Assembly: GCA_008360975.2 (NCBI GenBank)
Contig: CM039196.1
Location: 1,302,001 to 1,366,000, forward strand
Source of the DNA: Lichenostomus cassidix
Taxonomy: Eukaryota; Chordata; Aves; Passeriformes; Meliphagidae
Direction of reading: 5' to 3'
DNA: 64,000 nt
Part shown: positions 25,773 through 37,515 of the stretch, piece after piece
Position numbering within the stretch: the stretch's first letter is position 1
Layout of the letters: the number at the start of each line of letters is the position of its first letter
The notes under the pieces: model-generated
What the model was told of the DNA's origin: nothing
Database searches by the model: none
Seen by the model: the letters and a program-made list of their open reading frames with translations, nothing else
Translations under genes and position numbers: made by a program

Positions 25773-25920
25773 CTTTAAAACACTTGCAGGAGGTGAATGT
25801 CATTGTCCTGTTCTGGTGGGAAAGGAAACTGAGGCAGGAGGACATGGAATGGTTTTTACTGAGGCTATATGGGAAATCACTGTAGAGGTAGAGGGAATAT
25901 TGTGATTTTCCCAGGTCCAT
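25773..25920 (+). mobile_element. MIR-like SINE fragment
   Basis: The order of words follows the MIR consensus as I remember it. ACTTTAAAACACTT comes first, then a CATTGTCCTGTT stretch, then GGAAACTGAGGCA, then a divergent stretch matching the ACACAG/ATATGG part, then CACTGTAGAGGTAGAGGGAA (the CAGAGC-GGGAATT part) and finally CCCAGGTCC. MIRs are tRNA-derived SINEs spread by L2-type LINEs and shared across amniotes, so this would be an ancient, inactive copy. Divergence is high and the ends are approximate. Confidence 0.55.
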
Positions 25921-26147
25921 ATCAGACATTCATCTCCTGTGGGTCTGGCCTTTGGGTGATGGAGATTTACATTGATATAAATCTCAGTTTGTGCCCAGGA
26001 ATTCATGGAGATGGAGCACTGGGAGCACCTGAGGGTGTGACTGCATTGTGGAACAAATCCCACTTGTTTTCCCTTTGGAGCAACAATTAGTAATTAACTG
26101 GGATGACTGCAGCAGTGTTTGGTGTTTCCTGTCCCTTCAGCAGGGAT

Positions 26148-26840
26148 TCCCAAAATCCATCAGTTACTGATCCCAAAATCCATCAGTTACTGATCCCAAA
26201 ATCCACCAGTTACTGATCCCAAAATCCACCAGTTACTGATCCCAAAATCCATCAGTTACTGATCCCAAAATCCACCAGTTACTGATCCCAAAGCCCACCA
26301 GTTACTGATCCCAAAATCCACCAGTTACTGATCCCAAAATCCACCAGTTACTGATCCCAAAATCCCCCAGTTACTGATCCCAAAATCCACCAGTTACTGA
26401 TCCCAAAATCCCCCAGTTACTGATCCCAAAATCCCCCAGTTACTGATCCCAAAATCCCCCAGTTACTGATCCCAAAATCCATCAGTTACTGATCCCAAAA
26501 TCCATCAGTTACTGATCCCAAAATCCACCAGTTACTGATCCCAAAATCCACCAGTTACTGATCCCAAAATCCATCAGTTACTGATCCCAAAATCCCCCAG
26601 TTACTGATCCCAAAATCCACCAGTTACTGATCCCAAAATCCACCAGTTACTGATCCCAAAATCCCCCAGTTACTGATCCCAAAATCCATCAGTTACTGAT
26701 CCCAAAATCCACCAGTTACTGATCCCAAAATCCATCAGTTATTTATCCCAAAATCCCCCAGTTACTGATCCCAAAATCCATCAGTTACTGATCCCAAAAT
26801 CCACCAGTTATTTATCCCAAAATCCACCAGTTACTGATCC
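26148..26840. repeat. 23-bp minisatellite, 30 copies
   Basis: Thirty head-to-tail 23-bp units each read CAGTTACTGATCCCAAAATC followed by CAT, CAC or CCC. Classing units by that triplet (T, A, C) gives T T A A T A A A A C A C C C T T A A T C A A C T A T C T A A. Unit 7 also has AAGCCC in place of AAATCC. The run T T A A T at units 1-5 recurs at units 15-19, suggesting a block duplication of about 14 units. Two junctions near the right end, three units apart, read TTATTTATCC instead of TTACTGATCC. The array is non-coding and likely length-polymorphic. Confidence 0.97.
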
Positions 26841-27904
26841 AAGCTGCTCCAGCTGAGGAATTCCCTGCTCCACCTGCTCTGGGCAGAGGCAGCTGAGCTC
26901 CTGGTGCTCAGTAGGAAAGGAGTTGGCACTGGGATGGAGATGAGTCCTTCCTCCTCTCTCAGAACTGGAGACCATTGTGCAGCAAACAAAAGCCATTGTT
27001 TCCATAGCTACTTAGCTTCCATCAGGAAATTGCTCCTGGGAATTACTGGAAATCAGAGGGTTTGTCCTCCCTGCAGCCCTTGGGTTCTGCTCACATTCTG
27101 GGCTTCTGAGAGCAAGCAGGCAGAAATTAGATGCTTTTATTTATAAATCTCAAGTTTTTCTGGGAAGCCAGAGTGTGTGACTGAAAGCAAAATGAAGGAT
27201 GCACAGGACAGGGCAGTTTTGCTGGAAAATACAAATTGTTTCTCAGCATCTCAGCATCTCAGCATTATTTGAAAGAAATTCTCTTTCACTCCCAACATTT
27301 TCACCTGACCTGTGGCCAGTGGCATCTCAGAAGCATTGACAGCAACAGGAAAATAAGTTATCCTCATGACAAAACAGAAAATAAGTGACAAAGTCCAAGA
27401 CATTGTGACAATCTACATATGAAATGTATTCTGCAGTGTTTCAATGGTTCTGTATCAGTAGGGATTTAGTACTTTGGGGGAGGATTTGACCCCTTTTTTC
27501 CTGAAGAAGAATCTTCTCTGACTGGCACGATGCTCCCCTTGGGAATTCTCACACATTCTGAGCCACTGAATATGCTCAGAGATAAAATAATAACTGATTA
27601 CACCCAGTGCATTTTTATTAACACTGCAGTAATGCAGGTCACCTTCAAAAATAGATTCCTTTTAGGAAAAGAGGAGAGTGGCAGTCAGGCTAGGATTGGA
27701 GGCAAATATAATTATCTGAAATGCTTGCTGTCTATTTTGTTTTTCTAAAATAATATGTTGGAATAAGTCTTCCTTTAATGACACTGAAGGGAGGTTGGAG
27801 GTTTCCAGATAAGAGGGAAAAGTTGGCTTGCAATTTTCAGGCAGGATTTGGGAATTATTCCGAGTTCTGTATAATCCTTGATCTCCTTTGTAAAGCACTG
27901 GGGC
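26841..27904. other. Unique non-coding sequence
   Basis: This stretch contains a perfect three-copy 8-bp repeat (27241-27265) and otherwise no recognised element or gene. Confidence 0.5.
27241..27265. repeat. 8-bp tandem repeat, 3 copies
   Basis: Three perfect copies of TCTCAGCA lie head to tail. Confidence 0.9.
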
Positions 27905-28028
27905 TGATCCTGTTAGCCCTGTTTGACAGATAATGAGAAAATGGCACGGGGACTTAATAACTTGCCCAGGAAGTTCAGTCAAATTAATTGATAACACACA
28001 ATATCAAACCAGGAGTGGATTTAGCCCC
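27905..28028 (+). mobile_element. MIR-like SINE fragment
   Basis: The words GATCCTGTTAGCCCTGTTTG, ACAGATAATGAGAAAATGGC, then GACTTAATAACTTGCCCAGG and, further right, ACCAGGAGTGGATTT follow the MIR core in order: the ATCCCCATTTTACAG part, GATGAGGAAACTGAGGCAC, GTTAAGTAACTTGCCCAAGG and the GGATTCGAACCC part. It is divergent and incomplete, as expected for a very old SINE. A 213-residue open frame starts inside it at 27933 and is therefore unlikely to be a gene. Confidence 0.55.
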
Positions 28029-30253
28029 ACCAATTCCAGCAGAGAGGTTTCCCCCACCCCGTTTCATTTGGATGAGAAACTATCTGTTTGCACAATTGCT
28101 GCAAAGGACTTACAGTTAGCATGCATCCTGCTTATTTCTGTCTTCTGCACTCGTGGTGAACAAAAATTCAGGGATTTGTTTGTCTTTTTGCTGAATTTGT
28201 GGGTGTTTGGTTGTACTTGTAATAACTGTTGTGTCTCTAGAGCAGCTGCATTCACATCATATACAAATATTTGGGGAAATTCAGGGACAGCAGTGCAGAA
28301 GTTCCTGACTTTCCCCTGTCCCAACCCCTGTGATCCTCCTGCACAGCTCCTTGGCATGGCTGGCTCAGGAACGGCTGTGGAACCAATTAATAATCAATTA
28401 TTGCTATTGGCAGCTGCTGTGCAGATTTCCCAGCTGTTCCTCAGACATGGCAGACATTCCTCCAATCCTGCTCTGATTTACAGCAGTGGCAGAGTTCATC
28501 CTGAAAGCAAAAAAGATATTTTTTCCATGTCCTTTTGGTTGGACTGTGGAAAGTTCACCTCCAGGCTGCCTTAGTTAGGTGACAAAGTGATGTTTTCCTG
28601 CCTCCTCTAATGTCTCAGTGTTAGTTTAAAATTCCATGTTAACCCTCTGTGTGACATTCAAGCCTCATCTCTGAGCTTTGGGTTCCAGTTTTGCTCTCTA
28701 TTAGGTTTTTTTGTGTGTTTTTATTCCCTGGGAAGTGGCTGATCATCTCTTCAGGAGTTAGGTGTGAAGATGAGAGCAAATTTCTTCTCCTGCAGCAATC
28801 CTGCCCAGGACTTCTCCCCAGCAGATCAAAACCTTCACCAACCCAATTTCTCCAAACAAACCTCCTCACCATTTGCCTGTTTCTGTTCCCATGGCATGGA
28901 ATTCCTTTTTTCTTGTCTTGTTTAGAAGATTTCTTTCTGATATTTTTCTTTCTTTTTATTTTTTCCTGTTGATGATACTTCGAGTTAAATATATATTTTA
29001 AGTTGTTTGCATGTGGCAGTTTTCACATCTGAGGGAGGATGGACTTGGATTATGAGGATTTTTTCCAGTAAAAAGCTTCCTGACAACCCCTGACAACCCT
29101 GCATTTCTATCTTTCCTATCCCATTGCTGTTTACACTCCCCACCTCTGTGAGAAAACAGTGAGATGCTGCTCAGGATTGCTGAACCTCAGGATAACATCA
29201 GGGAAAATTCAATAGCTTTATTCTCTACCACCTTCCCACAAAATACAAATGCTCAACCCCCAGTTAAACTGCCAGACTGTTAAAAACTCAGCTAAAGCTG
29301 AACATTACCAAATGTGCTCTTCTCACACACATTAAAAAAAAAAATCTCCATTTTGCTGGAGAGGAAAGTTGTAATGATTTGAAGATAAGGCTCAGCATTA
29401 GTGTGTGTTGAACTACAACATTTACAACCCTAATTCTGCTGACAGTTGGCAGCAAGGGTGGGTTTGGATTCAGTAGGCCAAGAGCAGTGGAAAAAGGAGA
29501 AATTGTGTATTTATTTCTGCAGACAGAAGGGTGAGCAGCTGAGTGCAGTGCTGCTCCTTGGCCAGCCTGCCAACCCAGGGGATTAAAGAGCTCAAGGTTT
29601 GGGTTTTTGTCGTTCAGGGAAAATAGAGAAATGAGAGAGATGAGAGAGGAAATATGAACAATCCCAACCAGCCTCCTGCAGACTGCAAGGTTGATTTTTT
29701 CAGAGGGAAATGTCCAATCCCTCTGTGTGATTAACTGTGGATGTGGGTTTGTAAAAATCTACAAAGAGGCTGAGAAAAATCAGCTTTGTTACCCCTTAAA
29801 TACCATCAAATACCACCAGTATTTCAAATAGCACCCATCAAATACACCACTATTCCACATACAATTAACATGGGATTTTTTGATTAACTGGTTCTTCCTT
29901 GAGTGTCATTTCTTTGTAAGAAAAATCGAAGAAATTACGAAAAGTAAGAAATTCCATTAAAATCATTGCACATCCATGATTTCATCACATGGGTGCCAAG
30001 TAAGAATCTGTGAGAAAATCTGCTGAGCTTCCACTTACTTAGGATATCAAAACCATTTTCTCCAGGATGATTCATCTCATCCTTCATCCCTTTAATAGTC
30101 AAGAGCCCAGGATGGTCCTCAGGGCTTGACCTCAATTCCAATCCAGCTGGAGGGGATTTTGGAAATTGTTCCGTTATTTTATAAAATTGTTTCTTTGTTT
30201 CCAAGGTAAACTTGAGAAGGTAAAATAAAATTTACACGTGGTATGGTTTCAAA
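28029..30253. other. Unique non-coding sequence
   Basis: The plus-strand frame 27933-28574 (213 residues) crosses the left part. It begins inside an old SINE, has no domain I recognise and has an opposite-strand frame of 97 residues under it, so I leave it uncalled. An A run sits at 29334-29344. The rest is AT-rich with no recognised feature. Confidence 0.5.
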
Positions 30254-30395
30254 AGTGGGGAATTTTTTATTTTAAAATTATCATCAATATGATAATATGA
30301 GCTTTGCATCTCTTTGACATATAAACTTTAAAACTGTAGTAGTTTGTCTCTCAAATTTCTCAGTTATAAATCAAAAAAAGTGAAATATTTTGATA
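30254..30395. repeat. Dispersed direct duplicate B, copy 1
   Basis: This 142-bp AT-rich block recurs at 36745-36886 in the same orientation with four single-base differences and no length change, about 97% identity. Both ends are abrupt. It contains AAAACTGTAGTAGTTTGTCT and ends with GTGAAATATTTTGATA. No terminal repeat, tail or target-site duplication is visible. Confidence 0.9.
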
Positions 30396-32280
30396 AAGAA
30401 ACGTACCCAGTGCCCTGGGTGATGTGAAACTCATATTCTCATCTGACAGAGTTAAAGATCTGCTTGGAAATATTCAGATTTGAGAGGCTTTTCATTCTTA
30501 AACTAGCTCCTGCACCTGTAGAATGCAGAGATGGCCTCAAGTGGCATTGCAAGTGTCACACAGTCTGGATTTCATTGCTAAAATTCCCTAAATAATGGAC
30601 ATTCCTAGACAAAGATGATTTCAAAGGCATAGCTGTTCTCAATATGAACTGTGTGGGAAGCTTGCAGAGATTTTAATCATCGAAGCAAAATTTCTGGAGA
30701 TCATTCAATCTCCCCTTCTGGGACCTTAAAGGTTCTGCAGCCAAAGCTAACAGCAACTGACAGAGCCAAGCTTAAGGATGATCTTATCAACCCTGAAAAG
30801 CAGCCCTGGTGATTTGAGTTTTAATGCAGCTTTTCAGTGCAGCCTCCTTGCTAACTGAGTGTTCCATCTGGCTTGGCTGGTGTTTATCCAAGTGCTGTGA
30901 TTTTCTGCCCTGTCAGTGCAGATGTGGGTTGGGGGCTTAATTCTGATTTATTTGCCTAAGCCAGAGCAGTGGAGGGGGAGCAAGGCTGCTTTGATTGCCC
31001 TGGAAAAGGAGGTTGGTAGAGCAAATTTCAAGTCTGTTCTTCCCATCATTCCTGCCCTGCACCAACCAATCCAAAATTGCTCAGCAGGGCTGTAGAGATG
31101 ATGCTGCAAAGGCACTCAGCCATGGATTCTCTTCTAGTGAACTCATACAGAGAATATCTCCCTGCCAGGTGTTTATAACCATGTTTAAAAACAGGAAATA
31201 TTTTCATCTAGGTACACAAGAATCTCCCAGAGCAGCTTTATTTGCCCATTTACACATGGAAAATCAAAATACCAGAGGGCAGCAACAGCCCAAGGAAACT
31301 CTGCAGAGCAGCTCATTGACCTGCTGAACTGCAGGCAGTGAGAGTTCCATAAATTGTCACTGAGAAATGTCACTAATGGTGCTCCCATGTCCAGCAATCC
31401 TCAAATTGCTGCTCACAGTGGCACAGGAAATGTGATTCCCAACAACTCACCATGGTGAATGTGGCGAGGGGAGAACAAGGAGCAGAGATTTGTGACCCAA
31501 AAATCACTCAGCTCAGAGCACAGGGTGGGTTTGGGGTGTGCAGGGGGAGCCTGGCACAGCATAACTGTGAAAAAAGGCAAGGGGATTGTTCTTAGAGATA
31601 GAAATGAATAAACTGAGAAAGTGGAACTCATTGGTGGGACTGAGAAATGGAAATTAACCCACAGAATGACAGGAGCAAACAACCATGAGAGGAAAAATAG
31701 AGCCCAGCTTGTGTCGCTCTCTGACCTGAAATATACAGTCAGGTGAGAAATCTGCACAATTTTGAGAATAAAACTCTGCTGTCATCTCATAATAAAAGTG
31801 CCTGGTGCCTCTGGGAATGAAGAACAAGCTCCAGCTAAGCAAATTGCAAAGGCTGTTTATCATCCCACGGAGTTGAACGTGCTTTTCATTTACTTGTTAC
31901 TTTCCCCCTTCCTTTCAAATTGCACCCATAAGTCATGGCAGGGGGGGAAATCTCAATATTCAGCTTCATTAGACAAACTTATTCTTTGGAATTCAGGGCA
32001 AGGAGCATATGGAAATTTCTACAGCAAAGAACAGACACTATACCCAGCATAAAAATCAGCACTGTGCAATACTGAAATGAGTGCCATGATGGGTTCTTTT
32101 GAGTCAGACCAGGATATGATTGAAATTCAATTCCTTCTTCTGCTTTGAAGGGCCAAGCAGCTTGGAGAACACCGAGTTAGACCATGAGGGTTAAGAGAAG
32201 GAAAATCCATGTTGGTTTTTGTTCTTGGTGATTCTCTTGAGGTTTGATGTGAGCTGTTGAGAGCCCTGAGGTTCCAGACT
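30396..32280. other. Unique non-coding sequence
   Basis: No gene is recognised. Opposite-strand frames of 96-114 residues at 30995-31327, 31413-31757 and 31762-32052 show no domains. Confidence 0.5.
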
Positions 32281-32565
32281 GGAAGTGATGTTTGTGGTGT
32301 GGTTGTGCAGCTGTGTGTTCAGATTTCCTCACCACAGACAGGCCAGGGAACTGGAAATGATGTTTGTGGTGTGGTTGGGCAGCTGTGTGTTCAGATTTCC
32401 TCAGCAGAGACAGGCCAGGGAACTGGAAATGATGTTTTTGGTGTGGTTGGGCAACTGTTTGTTCAGATTTCTTCAGCAGAGACAGGCCAGGGAACTGGAA
32501 ATTACGTTTGTGGTGTGGTTGGGCAGCTGTTTGTTCAGATTTCCTCACCACAGACAGGCCAGGGA
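32281..32565. repeat. 72-bp minisatellite, 4 copies
   Basis: Units start at 32281, 32353, 32425 and 32497, exactly 72 bases apart; the fourth stops about three bases short. Each runs from a GGAAATGATG-type start through GTGGTGTGGTTG to ACAGGCCAGGGA. Variants are nested. Units 1 and 4 have CACCACAGACAGG where units 2 and 3 have CAGCAGAGACAGG; units 1 and 2 have CTGTGTGTTC where units 3 and 4 have CTGTTTGTTC. Because 72 is 24 codons, long frames stay open on both strands (a minus-strand one of 143 residues at 32177-32608, plus-strand ones of 95 and 164). With no known domain and no splice context I treat them as by-products. Confidence 0.95.
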
Positions 32566-33239
32566 CAATTGATCTCTTCAGTAGCCACAACACCTTTGGT
32601 GGAATCAACCTTGTCTGTAACTCGCCCTGAATCTCTGATTTGTGCTGAAAACTTGTGGAGTTTAGATCTAGTTTGCATATTTTGCTTCTTCTTTCAGCCT
32701 GAATTTCTGTTTCTATTCAAAGGCTTTTTTCTCCTTTTGTCTCAGTATTAATTCTGGCATTACAATGGTTTGTGCAAATGTAGGGTGAGAGCAGTCAGTG
32801 TGGACCCAAAACACACTATTTTTGTGACCAAATGGGTCACAAAATGAGGTACTGAATGCTCAAAATCCCATGGCTGTGGCCTCTTGTAGTGCTGAGTGAC
32901 AAACCTTCAAGCCTGTTGGTCACCAGGATTCACTTTTATTTCTAACACAAATGGTTTTGTTAAAATTTTGCTATGAGTTTTTCCGAACCGAAACATTTAA
33001 TTCAAGGTGGGACTGAGCAAATGTAAGAATCCTGAATCAAATTGTTGATTTAGAAAATACATTTTCACCAATCTCAGACTGGAAACAGAGGAAATCTTGG
33101 TTTTGTAGCCAACAGGACTTAAGCTTGGAGAGAAACTTAGGCTGAGGTTTGTGTTGCTAAGGGGATAATGCATTTGTAGCAGATTTATTCTTTGCTTCCT
33201 CCTTTGTAAATATTTCCCAACTCCCATTTTTAACATGAA
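32566..33239. other. Unique non-coding sequence
   Basis: No gene or repeat is recognised. Confidence 0.5.
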
Positions 33240-33640
33240 TTCTATTTCTTTCTTACACACCCTTTTAATGCGGAAATGTGATTATCGGCATTTTTTAAAA
33301 ATAATAACTTGTAACGATCACAGCACTGTAATGGAAACAAACGGAATTTGAATTCCATTTCAGGGCTCATTCGAGGTAAAAATAGGCTTGAGGCATGAAT
33401 GCAGTCTTTGCACAATGCCCCCTCACTAACAGAGATATAATACAACATTTCCTTAATGGCTCTAAAAGCAACTATAGCCAAATAAACCCCTTTAGGATAG
33501 AGAGATGGATATAATTAGAGCTGTAGATCTCAGATTAAGTCATTTATCTTTGACTCCTTACGAGATGCATTGTCCTGTGGCCCTGCACAGTCTGTGCTCC
33601 AGCAATTACACAAAGGCAATTGTTACAAATGCCTTTGCCT
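33240..33640. other. Possible conserved non-coding stretch
   Basis: This repeat-free segment keeps scattered CpGs (AATGCGGAAATG, TTATCGGCAT, GTAACGATCACA, AAACGGAATTTG, ATTCGAGG, TTACGAGATG) in CpG-poor surroundings. It also has AT-rich words typical of developmental enhancers. An imperfect inverted repeat lies at its right end (CAAAGGCAATTG with AAATGCCTTTG, about 33611-33638). Conservation is inferred from texture only. Confidence 0.25.
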
Positions 33641-33818
33641 TCCCTGGAAATTAGAATTCAAATTTTGTCCTTTCAACACACTCAGCAAAGAATGTCCCTG
33701 GAATTATCATTCAATAGGTAACATGGGATTATTGCCACATCCATTTCCTCCAGCTGAAGCCAAGAGTGTGGTCAGTTCAATCTCTATTCCCTTTGGAAAT
33801 GCACAGCCCATGGTTTGC

Positions 33819-34131
33819 TCCTCTCCCTGCTCCACCAGGGAATTTTATTTTCCAAGAGTCCCATATTCTGCAGCCCAGGCTCACTGGGAGGCTGCTGTGT
33901 GAAATAGACTGTGCTGGGCCTGAAAATGGGGGAAATAATAATCAACACTTCTTCACTCCAAACTCAATAATCATCCTTACAGAGGGAGTGGGATGGAGGA
34001 GCATCTTTCACTGGGGTTGTTAAATTCAGATTAGCATCTTCAGAAGAGCTTGCTTCAGTTGGCAAGAGTCTGGCTCCTTCTCTCCAGAAGTACCTCAACA
34101 CAGAGCCACAAGAATTCCTAGAAAGCAAGAA
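33819..34131. repeat. Tandem duplication C, copy 1
   Basis: This ~313-bp segment is followed after about six bases by a second copy at 34138-34448. The offset is 318 bases on the left and 317 on the right, so only small length changes separate them. Both copies contain TCTGCAGCCCAGGCTCACTG and, near the right end, AGAATTCCTAGAAAGCAAGA. The high identity points to a recent event. Confidence 0.92.
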
Positions 34132-34137
34132 TTCTTT

Positions 34138-34448
34138 CCTCTCCCTGCTCCACCAGTGCTTTTTATTTTCCAAGAGTCCCATATTCTGCAGCCCAGGCTC
34201 ACTGGGAGGCTGCTGTGCTGAAATAGACTGTGCTGGGGCTGAAAATGGGGGAAATAATCAACACTTCTTCACTCCAAACTCAATAATAATGCCTTACAGA
34301 GGGAGTGGGATGGAGGAGCATCTTTCACTGGGGTTGTTAAATTCAGATTAGCATCTTCAGAAGAGCTTGCTTCAGTTGGCAAGAGTCTGGCTCCTTCTCT
34401 CCAGAAGCACCTCAACACAGAGCCACAAGAATTCCTAGAAAGCAAGAA
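34138..34448. repeat. Tandem duplication C, copy 2
   Basis: This is the second copy of the adjacent duplication. Differences from copy 1 include TGCTTTTTATTT for GGAATTTTATTT near the left end, an extra CT in the CTGTGCTGAAAT stretch, GGGGCTG for GGGCCTG, one AATAAT fewer in GGGGGAAATAAT, AATAATAATGCC for AATAATCATCC, and one AAGCACC/AAGTACC change. Confidence 0.92.
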
Positions 34449-35660
34449 CCCATTTCCCCTCAGTCCTGGGAGTGTGTGAATTTATCAGAAGTGCCTTAGC
34501 TGCTCTCTGACCCACATTTGCTCACTTCATTAGCAATACCACTGAGGAGTTGCTTTGAATACCTCAAACTGCTGCAAACAACAGACGAAACTGCAACTTG
34601 TTGAAATTCAAGTTACATCACTCTCCTGTCCTTGGGTTTCTTTATGACCTGATGCTTCAGTAAGCTGCTTTCACACACACTGGCACTTTGCAGCAGCCAC
34701 CAAGGTCCATGGCATTGTTTCCAGCCGCTGAAAAATCCAACTTTCACAGTCTTCAACCGTGATTTACAACATTTCCAGCTCTTCGTGAGAAATAAAGCTC
34801 ACAAGTGATCAGCACGAGAGAATTCCAAAGAGGACAACGTTGTCCTTTTTCCAGCCTCAGGGGATTTCTGTTGCTGATCCCAGTGTCAAGTGCACTTTAA
34901 AAGTTTCTGATATCTTTTGCTGCTCTTTGTTCTTAGACCCAGCAAATGCAGAAAAACCAGACAGGTGTTGTCCTCTCCTGAAAATTCTCACATCAAAGTG
35001 CACTAATTACCTTTAGAAAAGCTCTTACTCCCTTTGTAGAAATTCTCAGCTATTGTTGTCAGACTGAGAACTAATCCAGCAAAAAAAAACTTCAGTGCAG
35101 CTGAATACAATTGATTTTGTTTCAAGGATTACAGGCAATTTAAGGCATGGTAGGAACTCACTTCCTTTTTTTTCCTATTTTTAGCTATTTTCCAATTACA
35201 AAGTGCTCCTGTCCTGGCATGAACATCTGCATTCATTTGGTGAAAAACACATTTCTGATAGAGCAGCAAATTCTCCCGTGGTATTAAACCCGCAATTTTT
35301 TCATTCCCAAACTTGTACAGACAAGAGAGAGGAGGAAATTTATGTCATCTCTGATATTGCAATAATGACTTTTTGTCAACTCTTGATTCTTCTCGTGGGT
35401 TTAAGCACTGAAAAACCCAGCAGTGCCTCGTGTTGGAAAAGCAGCATTTTCACTGAGTGCAGCACTGGGAAGGATTTCCCATCCGGTTTCTCCATCTACA
35501 CAAAGAAAATCCCAATACAAATTCATGCACTGAGTTATTTGTTGATATCCAGGAGTAACTCTTTTTTCTTTACATTCTCTTTGCATGGGTTGGTATTCCC
35601 CTCTAACAAAAGATTTATTCAGAGGAGGGGAGAAAAAGGGAAGTTAAAAATCTTGGTTGC
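34449..35660. other. Unique non-coding sequence
   Basis: No gene is recognised. A 153-residue plus-strand frame (35203-35664) shows no domain or signal I know and ends at the A-rich tract. Confidence 0.45.
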
Positions 35661-35735
35661 TTAAAAAATAAATAAAAAAACCCCAAACAAACCCAAATAA
35701 ACAAAAAAACCAAAAAAAAACCTGAACAAACTTTT
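35661..35735. repeat. A-rich low-complexity tract
   Basis: About 75 bases are mostly A with AAAT, AAAC and CCCC interruptions. The tract could be a decayed poly-A tail, but no retroposon body is recognisable to its left. Confidence 0.8.
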
Positions 35736-35853
35736 TAAAAAGATGAAATATCTGGTGAGTCCTGAGAGCAGAGGCTGCAGAGCCCTCATTAATGACCCTT
35801 TAATGCACTTCTCAGGTGGTAAATGGCCTATTAATGCTCCCTGGTCAGGTCAG

Positions 35854-35931
35854 CCTCCAGAATGGATTCAAATTCCAGAACTGATTCAAATTCCAGAATT
35901 GATTCAGCCTCCAGAACTAATTCAAATTCCC
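35854..35931. repeat. 18-bp minisatellite, 4 copies
   Basis: Four 18-bp units alternate between a CCTCCAGAA and an ATTCCAGAA start, each followed by a GATTCAA-type end. The order is CCTCC, ATTCC, ATTCC, CCTCC. Eighteen is a multiple of three, so overlapping frames stay open. Confidence 0.9.
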
Positions 35932-36744
35932 AGGCAGGGCATGGGGAGGAGGGAAGCAAAGCCACAGCAGTGGTTTGGGACAGAACCACCCAGATCTTGC
36001 TCTCTCCCAGGGCAATTCAGTACAGATTCCCCACAGGATCTATTTCAGACTTGACTTGTCCTTAATTTCACAGAATATTCCCAGTTTCAGCTCATCCTCC
36101 CTCATTGCACATTGTACCCATTACTACTACTCCTCCCTAAAATCAGCACACAAAACCTGCTTTTTCCTCTCCTCCTTTGCAGCTTTTTACACATCACAGC
36201 CTTTCATGTCCTCTGAAGGTTGTTATCCCTTCCTGCAGCATCTCTCCTCCACTCTGCTCAGCCCCAGATCTTTCAGCCTCACCTCCCAGCTTGGATTCTT
36301 TGATCTTCCTCACTGCAGCAATGAGTCAAGTTTGTACCTGAAGTGGAGTTTGCAAAGCTCAATGCAGTTTGAAGTGACTCAGCTGTCCCATGGCTTGGAG
36401 CTAAACTACTGTTTGTGTGTTTGCTCTGTGGTTTTTCCAAATTTTGGGTTAGATTCTGCTTTGGACTCTCTCTAATCTCAGATTTTTTTTTTCATTTCTG
36501 CATAAAAGGGATCAGTTTGTGTATTTCACTTTGCACTTGTTAAATAAATTGGTTGGGCTTGAATATAGAAATTTGAATTTGCTCTTGGTGGGATACATCC
36601 TTTTTCATTTTTCCTTCTTTATTTGCCTCTTCAGCTAAGTAGGTGGTAATAAAAAAAAAGGAAGAGATTTCCTAATTTACCACATTAATTTCCACAATGA
36701 CCCTCTGACCACATGTATGAAATTATTGTCTCTCTCAGGCTTTG
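35932..36744. other. Unique non-coding sequence
   Basis: A 166-residue plus-strand frame (35975-36475) is Ser/Leu/Phe-rich, as expected from C/T-rich DNA. No domain is recognised. T and A runs occur near 36483 and 36650. Confidence 0.45.
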
Positions 36745-36886
36745 AGTGGGGAATCTTTTATTTTAAAATTATCATAAATATGATAATATGAGCTTTGCAT
36801 CTCTTTTACATATAAACTTTAAAACTGTAGTAGTTTGTCTCTCGAATTTCTCAGTTATAAATCAAAAAAAGTGAAATATTTTGATA
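36745..36886. repeat. Dispersed direct duplicate B, copy 2
   Basis: This is the copy of 30254-30395, in the same orientation and 6,491 bp downstream. The four differences I see are AATCTTTTA for AATTTTTTA, ATCATAAAT for ATCATCAAT, CTTTTACAT for CTTTGACAT, and CTCGAATTT for CTCAAATTT. The last creates or preserves a CpG. Confidence 0.9.
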
Positions 36887-37515
36887 GTGGTGTTGATCTT
36901 GTCTTCCTTATGAAATTAGGAGAAGAAAATCCAATATTTCAGGTAGAAAATACTAAGTTTGGCTCCTATTTTAGATGTGACAAAAGCACTTATTTTGCCT
37001 GTGAGGATGCAGAGCAGCAGCGATGTGAATCCTGGCGATGTTGAAAACTAGCAAACCTCCCATTTAGCAGCTCCAGGTTTTAAAACATCTTTATTTTGAT
37101 CCTGCAGGTTATCACCTTGTCAGCCTGTGTGTAGATTTTGTGGTTACAATAGGCTAAAGCTGCTTCATCCACAGGGGAAACAATGAAAATCTGCACAAAA
37201 CCTCCTCCACTGATGTCGGATTACTTTGAAAAGTGAATTATTTTTGTCACAACTGTGATTTGTGTCTCGGGTACAAGATGGCATCATTTCCAGCAGCTCG
37301 TGGCAGTGTGATCACTCACTGCAGGGAGTGGTGCTGAGCTGCCACAAGAGCTCCTAAAATGAGCATTTTCTGACTGGAACCACTTTGCTTAGTAGTGCTG
37401 AAGAGCAGGATGTGTCTGACCATTCCTGTCCCACCAAAAATCCCTAAGGACTGAGCAGCTGAACCCCCTGGGATGGATCTGAAGGGATGAGAATCTTCCT
37501 GACTGTTTTAACATG
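36887..37515. other. Unique non-coding sequence
   Basis: No gene or recognised repeat lies between duplicates B and D. Confidence 0.5.

Noticed and set aside
27933..28574. 213-residue plus-strand open frame
   Set aside because: It begins inside a MIR-like fragment, has no recognised domain, and has an opposite-strand frame of comparable quality under it.
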